A stretch of DNA of 64,000 nucleotides from Aristaeella lactis (lineage in GTDB: Bacteria > Bacillota > Clostridia > Christensenellales > Aristaeellaceae): assembly GCF_018118585.1 (NCBI RefSeq), contig NZ_CP069421.1:2976001-3040000 (forward strand), in the 5' to 3' direction. A program made the position numbers and the translations under genes. Position 1 is the stretch's first letter; the number at the start of each line of letters is the position of its first letter. Shown here piece by piece: positions 42,429 to 49,830 of the stretch. Under the pieces are notes generated by a model. It searched no databases, was not told the DNA's origin, and worked only from the letters and a program-made list of their open reading frames with translations.

Positions 42429-43039
42429 TGAAGGAAGGACTGCGGCTTGCGGAGCTGGGCGTGATTCCGTTTGACGAGAAGGAGATCCTGCATTATGCCA
42501 TGCTGCCCTCCTTCGCGCCGCCGCCGGAAGAGCTGCCGCTGAAGGAAAGCCTGGAGGCGGCCAAAGGCGCGGCGCAGTGCCGGGCGGTCTGGTGCCGGTT
42601 TCCGCTGAAACGGAACGGGGACGAACTGGACCTGGGTTTCGCGAAGACAACTTCCAAAGGCCTCCGGAGGCACCTGGAAGGCTGTGAAGAGATTATCCTG
42701 TTTGCCTGCACGGCAGGCGCGGAAATGGACCGCCGGATCATCCGGGCGAAGCTGGGTTCACCGGCGAAAGGCCTGCTGATGCACGCCATCGGGGCGCAGC
42801 AGGTGGAAGGCGCCTGTGACCGGCTGTGCGCGCAGCTGGCGGAGATGTTTCCGGACAAACAGCTGACGGATCGGTTTTCCCCGGGATACGGGGACCTGCC
42901 GCTTTCGATGCAGCGGGACGTGATGGAAGCACTGGACTGCGGGCGGACCGTTGGCATAACGCTGACGGACAGCCTGCTGATGACACCGAGCAAAAGTGTA
43001 ACAGCCATTATCGGAATGAAAGAGAGAAAGCCTGAATGA
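42428..43039 (+). CDS. Stand-alone MetH reactivation-domain protein
   Basis: A 203-residue protein matching the SAM-binding activation domain of cobalamin-dependent methionine synthase: RFSPGYGDLPLSMQ, TVGITLTDSLLMTPSKSVTA. In E. coli this domain is the C-terminus of MetH and reductively remethylates oxidised cob(II)alamin. Here it is a separate gene between metF and a MetH that lacks the domain, so it very probably serves that enzyme in trans. Overlaps both neighbours by 1-4 bases. Confidence 0.92.
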   Translation: MKEGLRLAELGVIPFDEKEILHYAMLPSFAPPPEELPLKESLEAAKGAAQCRAVWCRFPLKRNGDELDLGFAKTTSKGLRRHLEGCEEIILFACTAGAEMDRRIIRAKLGSPAKGLLMHAIGAQQVEGACDRLCAQLAEMFPDKQLTDRFSPGYGDLPLSMQRDVMEALDCGRTVGITLTDSLLMTPSKSVTAIIGMKERKPE

Positions 43040-45447
43040 AACTGAAGGAACTGCTGAGGAAGGGACCGTTTTTCCTGGACGGCGGCATGGGTACGCTGCT
43101 GCAGGCAAGGGGCCTGAAACCGGGCGAGGCACCGGAACGGTGGGGCATGCTCCATCCGGACGTGATCACCGATATTCAGCGGACATACTATGAAGCGGGC
43201 AGCGATATGGTGCTGACCAACACCTTCGGGGTGCATCCGCTGCGCTATGACCTGGCTGAATGCGAAGAGATGATCCGGACGGCGGTCGCCTGCGCGGACA
43301 AGGCCCGGAAGGCTGTCGGTGACGGGAAAGAACGGTTTATCGCACTGGATATCGGTCCCTGCGGACAGCTGCTGAAGCCGCTGGGCAACCTGCCCTTTGA
43401 AGAAGCGGTGCAGGGCTTTGCGGAAGTGGTGCGCATCGGCAGTAAGTACGGGGTTGACTGTGTTTTTATTGAGACCATGAATGACGGCGCGGAAGCCCGG
43501 GCAGCCCTGCTGGCGGCGAAGGAAAACTGCGACCTGCCGGTGTTGGTTTCCTGCGCTTACGGGGCGGACGGAAAGCTGATGACCGGAGGTACGCCGGAGT
43601 CAGTGGTGGCCATGCTGGAAGGCCTGGGCGCGGACGCAGTGGGCGTGAACTGCTCCCTGGGGCCGGACGCCCTGGCACCGATCGTGGAACGCTACCTGGA
43701 GGCGGCTTCGGTGCCGGTGCTGATGAAGCCCAATGCCGGCCTGCCGCAGGAAAAGGACGGCAAAACGATCTATAACGTGGGGCCGGAGGAATTCTCCGCC
43801 CAGATTATTCCGCTGATCGAAAAAGGCCTGCGGATCATCGGCGGCTGCTGCGGAACAACGCCGGATTTCATCCGGGCAGTAAAGAGCGCCTCCGAAGGCA
43901 TGATCCCCGGGCCCATTGAACCGAAAGAACGTACCGTGATCGCTTCCCGGGGCCAGATCATTGAACTGGGGAAGAATCCGGTGATCATCGGCGAACGGAT
44001 CAACCCGACGGGCAAAAAGCGGCTCCGCAAAGCCCTGGAAGAAGGCGACATGGCCTATGTGCTGAATGAGGCCATTGTGCAGGAGGAACACGGAGCCGAG
44101 GTGCTGGACGTGAACGTCGGCACGCCGGGCGTGGATGAACCGGCACTGCTGGAGCAGGCGGTGCAGGAACTGCAGGCGGTGACAGATCTGCCGCTGCAGT
44201 TGGACACCTCTGATCCGGAAGCGATGAGGCGGGCTCTGCGGGTATACAACGGCAAGGCCCTGATCAACTCTGTGAACGGGAAGCAGGAGGTTATGGATGC
44301 CATCTTCCCGCTGGTGCAGAAATACGGCGGGGCGGTAGTGGCCCTGACGCTGGATGAAGGCGGCATTCCCGGCACGGCGGAAGGCCGGCTGGCAATCGCT
44401 GAGCGCATCCTGAAGGAAGCGGAAAAGTACGGGATCCGTCCGAAAGACATCCTGTTTGATACCCTGACCATGACGGTCAGCACGGACGGAAACGCGGCGA
44501 AGGTAACGCTGGACGCGCTGAAGATGATCCGGGAAAAGACCGGCTGCGGCACGGTGCTGGGCGTGAGCAACGTATCTTTCGGCCTGCCGGTGCGGGAAGT
44601 GCTGGGCAGTGTTTTCCTGACGCTGGCGCTGGAAAGAGGCCTGTCCGGAGCCATTATGAACCCGCTGAACGAGCGGATGATGGGCGCGATGATCAGCTTC
44701 CGTACCCTGACGGGCCGGGATGAGAACTGCGCTGCCTATATCAAATACGCCAATGACCTGCCCACCATGCAGGCGGTAGCCCCGACGGCCGGGACCGGCC
44801 CCGCGAAGGAAACTGAAGCAAAGGGACTGCGCCGGGCGGTGGTAAAGGGACTGTGCAAGGAAGCGGCAAACCTGACCCGGACAGCCCTGGAAGAAGGACG
44901 GGACAGCCTGGACCTGGTGAAGGAAGAGATTATTCCGGCACTGGACGAGGTGGGCCAGGGCTTTGAAGCCAAGAAGATTTTCCTGCCCCAGCTGATGATG
45001 AGTGCGGAAGCCGCGGAGGCGGCCGTGGCGGAAATTAAGAAAAAAGCGGGAAACCGGGACGCGCAGGAATCCAAGGGAACCGTGGTGCTGGCAACCGTGA
45101 AGGGTGATATCCACGATATCGGCAAGAACATTGTAAAGCTGTTGCTGGAAAACTACGGGTTTACGGTGGCAGACCTGGGCAAGGACGTTCCGCCGGAAAC
45201 AGTACTCGAGGCGGTGGAGCGCCTGCACGCACCGATCTGCGGCCTGAGCGCCCTGATGACCACCACAGTTCCGGCTATGGCGGAAACCGTGGCGCTGGTG
45301 CACGAGAAAGCCCCCTGGTGCCGGGTGATGGTGGGCGGCGCTGTGTTGACGGAAGAATATGCCCGGGATATCGGGGCGGACGGATACGGCAAGGACGCAA
45401 TGGCCTCCGTACGCCTTGCGGAACGCTTTATGCAGGAGCAAGCCTGA
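43036..45447 (+). CDS. metH: Cobalamin-dependent methionine synthase lacking the activation domain
   Basis: An 803-residue enzyme that transfers a methyl group from methyl-THF to homocysteine. Domains in order: homocysteine-binding barrel (about 1-295) with zinc ligands Cys206 (GVNCSLGP) and Cys271-Cys272 (GGCCGTTPDF); pterin-binding barrel (about 310-570; GERINPTGKKRL); helical cap (about 590-675); and B12-binding domain (about 680-803) with DIHDIG, whose His693 is the cobalt ligand. The usual fourth domain is missing and encoded separately upstream. ATGA overlap with that gene. Confidence 0.96.
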   Translation: MKLKELLRKGPFFLDGGMGTLLQARGLKPGEAPERWGMLHPDVITDIQRTYYEAGSDMVLTNTFGVHPLRYDLAECEEMIRTAVACADKARKAVGDGKERFIALDIGPCGQLLKPLGNLPFEEAVQGFAEVVRIGSKYGVDCVFIETMNDGAEARAALLAAKENCDLPVLVSCAYGADGKLMTGGTPESVVAMLEGLGADAVGVNCSLGPDALAPIVERYLEAASVPVLMKPNAGLPQEKDGKTIYNVGPEEFSAQIIPLIEKGLRIIGGCCGTTPDFIRAVKSASEGMIPGPIEPKERTVIASRGQIIELGKNPVIIGERINPTGKKRLRKALEEGDMAYVLNEAIVQEEHGAEVLDVNVGTPGVDEPALLEQAVQELQAVTDLPLQLDTSDPEAMRRALRVYNGKALINSVNGKQEVMDAIFPLVQKYGGAVVALTLDEGGIPGTAEGRLAIAERILKEAEKYGIRPKDILFDTLTMTVSTDGNAAKVTLDALKMIREKTGCGTVLGVSNVSFGLPVREVLGSVFLTLALERGLSGAIMNPLNERMMGAMISFRTLTGRDENCAAYIKYANDLPTMQAVAPTAGTGPAKETEAKGLRRAVVKGLCKEAANLTRTALEEGRDSLDLVKEEIIPALDEVGQGFEAKKIFLPQLMMSAEAAEAAVAEIKKKAGNRDAQESKGTVVLATVKGDIHDIGKNIVKLLLENYGFTVADLGKDVPPETVLEAVERLHAPICGLSALMTTTVPAMAETVALVHEKAPWCRVMVGGAVLTEEYARDIGADGYGKDAMASVRLAERFMQEQA

Positions 45448-45466
45448 CGGAAGGGAGGTGTTCCGG

Positions 45467-46345
45467 ATGAAGAAACGTCTTTTATGCCTGCTTTTGTGCC
45501 TGATGCTGTGTCCTGTGCTGGCAGCGGCAGAGGAGCCGGCGGATTTCTTTGACAATGCCGAGGCGGAAGCTGTCGGCAAGATCATCCGAACCTATGATTC
45601 ACCGACACTTAAGTATACGGTGGAGCAGTTCATCATGGAAAAGGAGCGGTGCTACCTGACCCGAATCTGGGTGCAGGATCCGACCCGACAGATCCGGAAA
45701 GCCACCGCGGCATGGAAAAAGAATATCAGCCGACCCGGGTTTATCGCGGAAAAGATCCCGGAGGCGGCCGTGATCATCAACGGCAGCGGGTATGTCAGCC
45801 CGCGGTATCCGGAAATCCCGGAAAACTATCCGGGCACAAGTGAGGATTATTATTACACGCCTCTGGGCTCCCTGACCGTGACGGACGGGGAAGTCTTTCG
45901 CAACCTGGAGGGCGTACCCTATTACGGCATCACGCTGGACGCGGAAGGCCTGCAGATGTATACCGGGGAAGACAACGAGGCGGTACTGGCAACGGAACCC
46001 AGCCAGACCTGGTCCTTCTATGTCGGCTGCCCGATGCTGCGGGACAACGAGGACCTGCTGCCGGCAGACTGGAAGTTTGCTGACCAGAAGGCTGCCCGGA
46101 CGATCATTGCCCGGCTGGATCAGAACAATTATGTGATCCTTACGGTTTCCACGGAGAAAAAGCGCGGCATCAGCCTGCGGCGCGCGGAGGAGTTCTTCCA
46201 GGAGAACTTCCAGGCCGAATGGGTGTATAACCTGGACGGCGGTTATTCCTCGGCACTGCTGTGCCGGACCCGGGACAAGAAAAAGCCCCGGATCATCACC
46301 GGGGGCAGCGCGAAAGTTGCTGATATCATGGCATTTACGGAATAA
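45467..46345 (+). CDS. Secreted phosphodiester-glycosidase (NAGPA-domain) protein 3
   Basis: A 292-residue exported protein with signal peptide KKRLLCLLLCLMLCPVLAAA and the NAGPA domain ending WVYNLDGGYSSALLCRTRD. It is a diverged third paralogue of the proteins at 11426 and 12504. ATG 45467 follows AAGGGAGGTG; it lies 19 bases after metH and could be cotranscribed, though no functional link to methionine synthesis is evident. Substrate unknown. Confidence 0.82.
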   Translation: MKKRLLCLLLCLMLCPVLAAAEEPADFFDNAEAEAVGKIIRTYDSPTLKYTVEQFIMEKERCYLTRIWVQDPTRQIRKATAAWKKNISRPGFIAEKIPEAAVIINGSGYVSPRYPEIPENYPGTSEDYYYTPLGSLTVTDGEVFRNLEGVPYYGITLDAEGLQMYTGEDNEAVLATEPSQTWSFYVGCPMLRDNEDLLPADWKFADQKAARTIIARLDQNNYVILTVSTEKKRGISLRRAEEFFQENFQAEWVYNLDGGYSSALLCRTRDKKKPRIITGGSAKVADIMAFTE

Positions 46346-46383
46346 GAGAAGCCAGGACAGTTGTCCTGGCTTCTCTTGTTCCT
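46345..46383 (+). terminator. Terminator after the metF-metH group
   Basis: AGAGAAGCCAGGAC, loop AGTT, GTCCTGGCTTCTCT, then TGTT. It begins in the stop codon of the NAGPA gene. Confidence 0.8.
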
Positions 46384-46385
46384 GA

Positions 46386-46479
46386 GTGAAATATTGGCCT
46401 TCGGCCAATGTGAAATACGGCTTCGCCGTGTGAAATATGCTTCGCATGTGAAATATTCGCCGCTGTGCGGCGAATGTGA
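46386..46479. repeat. Array of four hairpins spaced by TGTGAAATA
   Basis: The element reads (T)GTGAAATA, then TTGGCC-TTC-GGCCAA, TGTGAAATA, CGGC-TTC-GCCG, TGTGAAATA, TGC-TTC-GCA, TGTGAAATA, TTCGCCGC-TGT-GCGGCGAA, TGTGA. The spacer is exact in the three full copies (46409, 46429, 46447), while the palindromic arms differ in sequence and length. Confidence 0.8.
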
Positions 46480-46486
46480 CAGTTAC

Positions 46487-47860
46487 TTAACCGCGGCGTT
46501 TCTGGCGATTAACCCGGTGGACGGGACGGCCGGTGCCATGACCGGAGGGACGGGAATGAACCTGTCCGTCTCTGCCGATTGTCACTTTGCCGGAAGGACG
46601 GGTGCGGGCAGGGCGTGAAGGCACGGCAGCAGAAACAGCCGCCTGGCGGCGCTCCGCAAGGGCGTTGCCCTGCCTGTCCAGCCTGGAAGGCCGGGGTTCC
46701 CGAACCTTGGGCGGCGTGGGGGTGGTGACCTCCATGGGCCAGTCACTTTCCTTCAGGGGGAGGCGCTTGCCAATGAGCTTTTCCACCTGGTTCAGCTGCT
46801 TCACTTCATCAATGCAGCAGAAGGAAACGGCTTTGCCTGTCCGTCCGGCACGGCCGGTACGGCCGATGCGGTGGATATAAGATTCCGGCTCCATGGGCAT
46901 ATCATAGTTGAACACATGGCTGAGGCCGGCCACGTCGATGCCGCGGGCAGCGATGTCCGTGGCAACCAACACCCGACATTCTCCGGTGCGGAAACGATTG
47001 AGGGCGGTCTGGCGGGCATTCTGGCTCTTGTCGCCATGGATGCCGGCAGCTTCAATTCCCTTGCGCTTCAGGTCCCGGACAATCCGGTCTACACCATGCT
47101 TGGTGCGGGAGAAGACCAGGGCGCTTTCCACTTCTGGATCCTCCAGCAGCTGCGCCAGCAGGTGCTTTTTGTTTACCTTGTCCACATAGTATAGGCACTG
47201 GTCGATGGCGTCCACGGTGGAGGTGACGGGGTCAACCTTGACGTTTTCCGGCTCTTTGAGCAGGTCCATGGCCAGCTTTTCCACTTCCGGCGGCATGGTG
47301 GCGGAGAACAGCAGGGTCTGGCGCTCTTCCGGCAGGCAGCGGACGATCTTCCGTACGTCGTGGATAAAGCCCATGTCCAGCATGCGGTCCGCTTCATCCA
47401 GCACAAAGATGTCCACCCAGTCCAGACGGACAAGGCCCTGACCCATCAGGTCCAGCAGACGTCCGGGGCAGGCGATGACGATATCGGCACCGCGGTGCAG
47501 GGCTTCCACCTGGCTGCCCTGGCCGACACCGCCGAAGATGACAGCGCTGTCCAATCCTTCGCCCTTGCCGTAGAGCTGGAAATTCTCCCAGGTCTGCAGG
47601 GCCAGTTCCCGGGTAGGAGAAAGGATCAGGGAGCGGATCACCTTGGCGTTCCGCCGCGGGGGAATCACTTTCAGCCGCTGCAGGATGGGCAGGGCAAAGG
47701 CAGCGGTCTTGCCGGTGCCGGTCTGGGCGCAGCCCAGCACATCCTTTCCCTCCAGAACCAGCGGAATGGTGGCCTGCTGGATGGGGGTCGGGGTTTCATA
47801 ACCGGTATCGCGGATGTTTTTCAGAAGGGAAGGGGTTAAACCGAGATCTTTAAATTCCAT
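46487..47860 (-). CDS. DEAD-box RNA helicase (RhlE/CshA type)
   Basis: A 457-residue ATP-dependent RNA helicase. Q motif (GYETPTPIQ), Walker A AQTGTGKT, PTRELA, DEAD (VLDEADRMLDMG), SAT, and the helicase-C motifs VATDIAARGIDV and HRIGRTGRAG are present. A basic Arg/Pro tail (about 380-457) follows, as in RhlE-type enzymes, for RNA binding. Likely role in ribosome assembly or mRNA decay. ATG 47860 has a weak binding site. Confidence 0.95.
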   Translation of the reverse strand: MEFKDLGLTPSLLKNIRDTGYETPTPIQQATIPLVLEGKDVLGCAQTGTGKTAAFALPILQRLKVIPPRRNAKVIRSLILSPTRELALQTWENFQLYGKGEGLDSAVIFGGVGQGSQVEALHRGADIVIACPGRLLDLMGQGLVRLDWVDIFVLDEADRMLDMGFIHDVRKIVRCLPEERQTLLFSATMPPEVEKLAMDLLKEPENVKVDPVTSTVDAIDQCLYYVDKVNKKHLLAQLLEDPEVESALVFSRTKHGVDRIVRDLKRKGIEAAGIHGDKSQNARQTALNRFRTGECRVLVATDIAARGIDVAGLSHVFNYDMPMEPESYIHRIGRTGRAGRTGKAVSFCCIDEVKQLNQVEKLIGKRLPLKESDWPMEVTTPTPPKVREPRPSRLDRQGNALAERRQAAVSAAVPSRPARTRPSGKVTIGRDGQVHSRPSGHGTGRPVHRVNRQKRRG

Positions 47861-47863
47861 ATA

Positions 47864-48976
47864 TCAGATGAGTTCCTGCAATTCTGTAAATTCATAGCTG
47901 TGGGCAGCCGCCACGTTCCTGTTGGTCAGCTTTCCGGCATAGGTGTTGACGCCGGAGCGGATCACTTCGCTCTTCCGGCAGGCTTCTTCCAGACCGGCGG
48001 CAGCGATCTCCAGACCGTATTTCACGGTGGCGTTGGTCAGGGCGATGGTGCTGGTCCGCGGCACGGCGCCAGGCATGTTGCCGACGCAGTAGTGAACCAC
48101 GCCGTCCAGCTTGTAAACCGGATCGTCATGGGTGGTGACATGGGAGGATTCGCCGCAGCCGCCCTGGTCGATGGCCACATCGACGAAGACCGCGCCGTCT
48201 TTCATTTCCTTCAGGTATTTCTGCTTGAAAAGCTTCGGGGTGGAGCCGCCGGGGATCAGCACGGAGCCGATGACCAGATCCGCGTCCTTCAGCACGCGCT
48301 CCACGTTGCTGTCGTTGGAAACCAGGGTCTGGATATGGGCACCGAACATGTTGTCCAGCTCCTCCAGCCGCTTCAGGCTGATATCCAGGATGGTGACGTT
48401 GGCGCCCATGCCGACGGCGATCTTGCAGGCGTTCATACCCACGGTGCCGCCGCCGAGGATGACCACATTGGCCTTGGGGGTGCCGGGCACGCCGGCCAGC
48501 AGGATGCCTTCACCGCCGAACTTCTTTTCCAGGTACTTGGCGCCTTCCTGGATGGACAGGCGGCCGGCGATCTGGCTCATGGGAGCCAGCAGGGGCAGGG
48601 AACGGTCCTTCTCCTGCAGGGTTTCATACGCCACGGCGTTGACCTTGCCCTTCAGCAGGGCGTCGGTCTGCTGAAGATCGGCGGCCAGGTGCAGATAGGT
48701 GTAAAGGATCAGGCCTTCCCGGAAGAGGGGATATTCGCATTCCAGCGGTTCCTTGACCTTGACCATCATATCCACCAGGTGCCAGACATCCGCGGCGTTG
48801 TCGATCAGGGAAGCGCCTGCGTCCACATATTCATTGTCCGTGAATCCGGAGCCAAGGCCTGCGCCCTTCTCGATATACACATGATGTCCTGCGGCGATAT
48901 AGGCGCGGACGTTGTCAGGGGTCAGGCCGACCCGGTATTCATTGTTCTTGATCTCTTTGACACAGCCGATCTTCAT
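47864..48976 (-). CDS. ald: Alanine dehydrogenase
   Basis: A 370-residue NAD-dependent enzyme that interconverts alanine with pyruvate and ammonia. [20 protein letters not shown], the pyruvate-site Lys in [19 protein letters not shown] with the catalytic His and the [12 protein letters not shown] loop identify it. [14 protein letters not shown] is the family signature. The start is ATG 48976 (AAGGAAG upstream) instead of the TTG two codons earlier. The helicase gene begins only 3 bases downstream of its stop, so the two are probably cotranscribed. Confidence 0.97.
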   Translation of the reverse strand: MKIGCVKEIKNNEYRVGLTPDNVRAYIAAGHHVYIEKGAGLGSGFTDNEYVDAGASLIDNAADVWHLVDMMVKVKEPLECEYPLFREGLILYTYLHLAADLQQTDALLKGKVNAVAYETLQEKDRSLPLLAPMSQIAGRLSIQEGAKYLEKKFGGEGILLAGVPGTPKANVVILGGGTVGMNACKIAVGMGANVTILDISLKRLEELDNMFGAHIQTLVSNDSNVERVLKDADLVIGSVLIPGGSTPKLFKQKYLKEMKDGAVFVDVAIDQGGCGESSHVTTHDDPVYKLDGVVHYCVGNMPGAVPRTSTIALTNATVKYGLEIAAAGLEEACRKSEVIRSGVNTYAGKLTNRNVAAAHSYEFTELQELI

Positions 48977-49018
48977 TTGCAATCTTCCTTTCTACTGTTT
49001 CGCAAAAGTAAGTTGTTA

Positions 49019-49068
49019 TGCCAATAAAATAACAGAGCCGGAGAACAGGAACAAGTGACGGCTCTGTT
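49019..49068 (-). terminator. Terminator after the NUDIX gene
   Basis: AACAGAGCCG pairs with CGGCTCTGTT around an 18-base loop. On the minus strand ATTTTATTGG follows; on the plus strand a run of seven T, so it may work both ways. Confidence 0.65.
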
Positions 49069-49090
49069 TTTTTCCTGCACGGAAGATAAT

Positions 49091-49663
49091 TTACAGTCCC
49101 AGGATCCGGGCAGCCTTAAGGATGCAGACCTGGGTTTTGGCATCGGAGATCTTCCCGGCCATGACGTCTTCCACCAGTTCGGAAAGGGGAATGGTGTACA
49201 CGTCCAGGAATTCATCCTCATCCAGATCCTGCTTTCCCTTATGCAGTCCCCGGGCCATATACATGGTGATGTACTCGTCGCTGTAGGCGGGGGCGGGATG
49301 AAAATCGCCGATCTCCGTCCACTCGTCCGCGGTATAGCCGGTTTCCTCCCGCAGCTCCCGCTGAATAGCGGAAAGCCGGTTCTCGTCCGGGGCGTCCAGC
49401 TTGCCGGCGGGAATCTCCAGGATGACCTTATCCAGCGGATAACGGTACTGCCGCTCCATGATCACTTCGTTGTTTTCAGTGACCGGGATCACGCAGACCG
49501 CGCCGATGTGGCGGATCACTTCCCGGACGGCACTGCTGCCGTTGGAAAGGGTGACGGTGTCCCGCTTCACATGGAGGACAATGCCGTTGAAGATGTCCTC
49601 GGAAGAGGAGGGCTTTTCAACGAGACGAGCGCATTCGCTTTCGGGATCAAAGTGATAATTCAT
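49091..49663 (-). CDS. NUDIX hydrolase, ADP-ribose pyrophosphatase type
   Basis: A 190-residue enzyme of the family that hydrolyses ADP-ribose and similar nucleoside diphosphate sugars. The NUDIX box reads GKLDAPDENRLSAIQREL then REETGY; the first gap is 6 residues instead of 5, a minor variant. EIPAGKLD and YMARGLHKGKQDLDEDE are typical of ADP-ribose pyrophosphatases. I use ATG 49663. An AT-rich AATTCATAATTC-type repeat lies exactly at and before this start, and no ribosome binding site is visible, so the start is less certain. Confidence 0.88.
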   Translation of the reverse strand: MNYHFDPESECARLVEKPSSSEDIFNGIVLHVKRDTVTLSNGSSAVREVIRHIGAVCVIPVTENNEVIMERQYRYPLDKVILEIPAGKLDAPDENRLSAIQRELREETGYTADEWTEIGDFHPAPAYSDEYITMYMARGLHKGKQDLDEDEFLDVYTIPLSELVEDVMAGKISDAKTQVCILKAARILGL

Positions 49664-49673
49664 AATTCGTAAT
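49655..49673. repeat. AT-rich repeat at the NUDIX start codon
   Basis: TAATTCATAATTCGTAAT belongs to the same loose family as 2108-2137. It occupies the position where a ribosome binding site is expected. Confidence 0.4.
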
Positions 49674-49731
49674 AGGGTGCCTGCTGGCAGAGTTTTACTG
49701 AAAACGTAAAAATATGACTGAAAAATGAAGA

Positions 49732-49755
49732 ATGGCGGAGGGATGGCTCCGCCAT
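49732..49755 (-). terminator. Terminator of alaS
   Basis: ATGGCGGAG and CTCCGCCAT pair around a 6-base loop; on the minus strand TCTTCATTTTT follows. Confidence 0.7.
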
Positions 49756-49830
49756 CCTTTGAATCAAATTCGAAATGACACTTTGGTGATGTGCCTTCGG
49801 TCCGGCTGGCTGACAAACTATAATTCTGAA

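Noticed and set aside
49664-49816. Upstream extension of the NUDIX gene to 49816
   Set aside because: The added 51 residues are unlike any NUDIX N-terminus and run through the alaS terminator.
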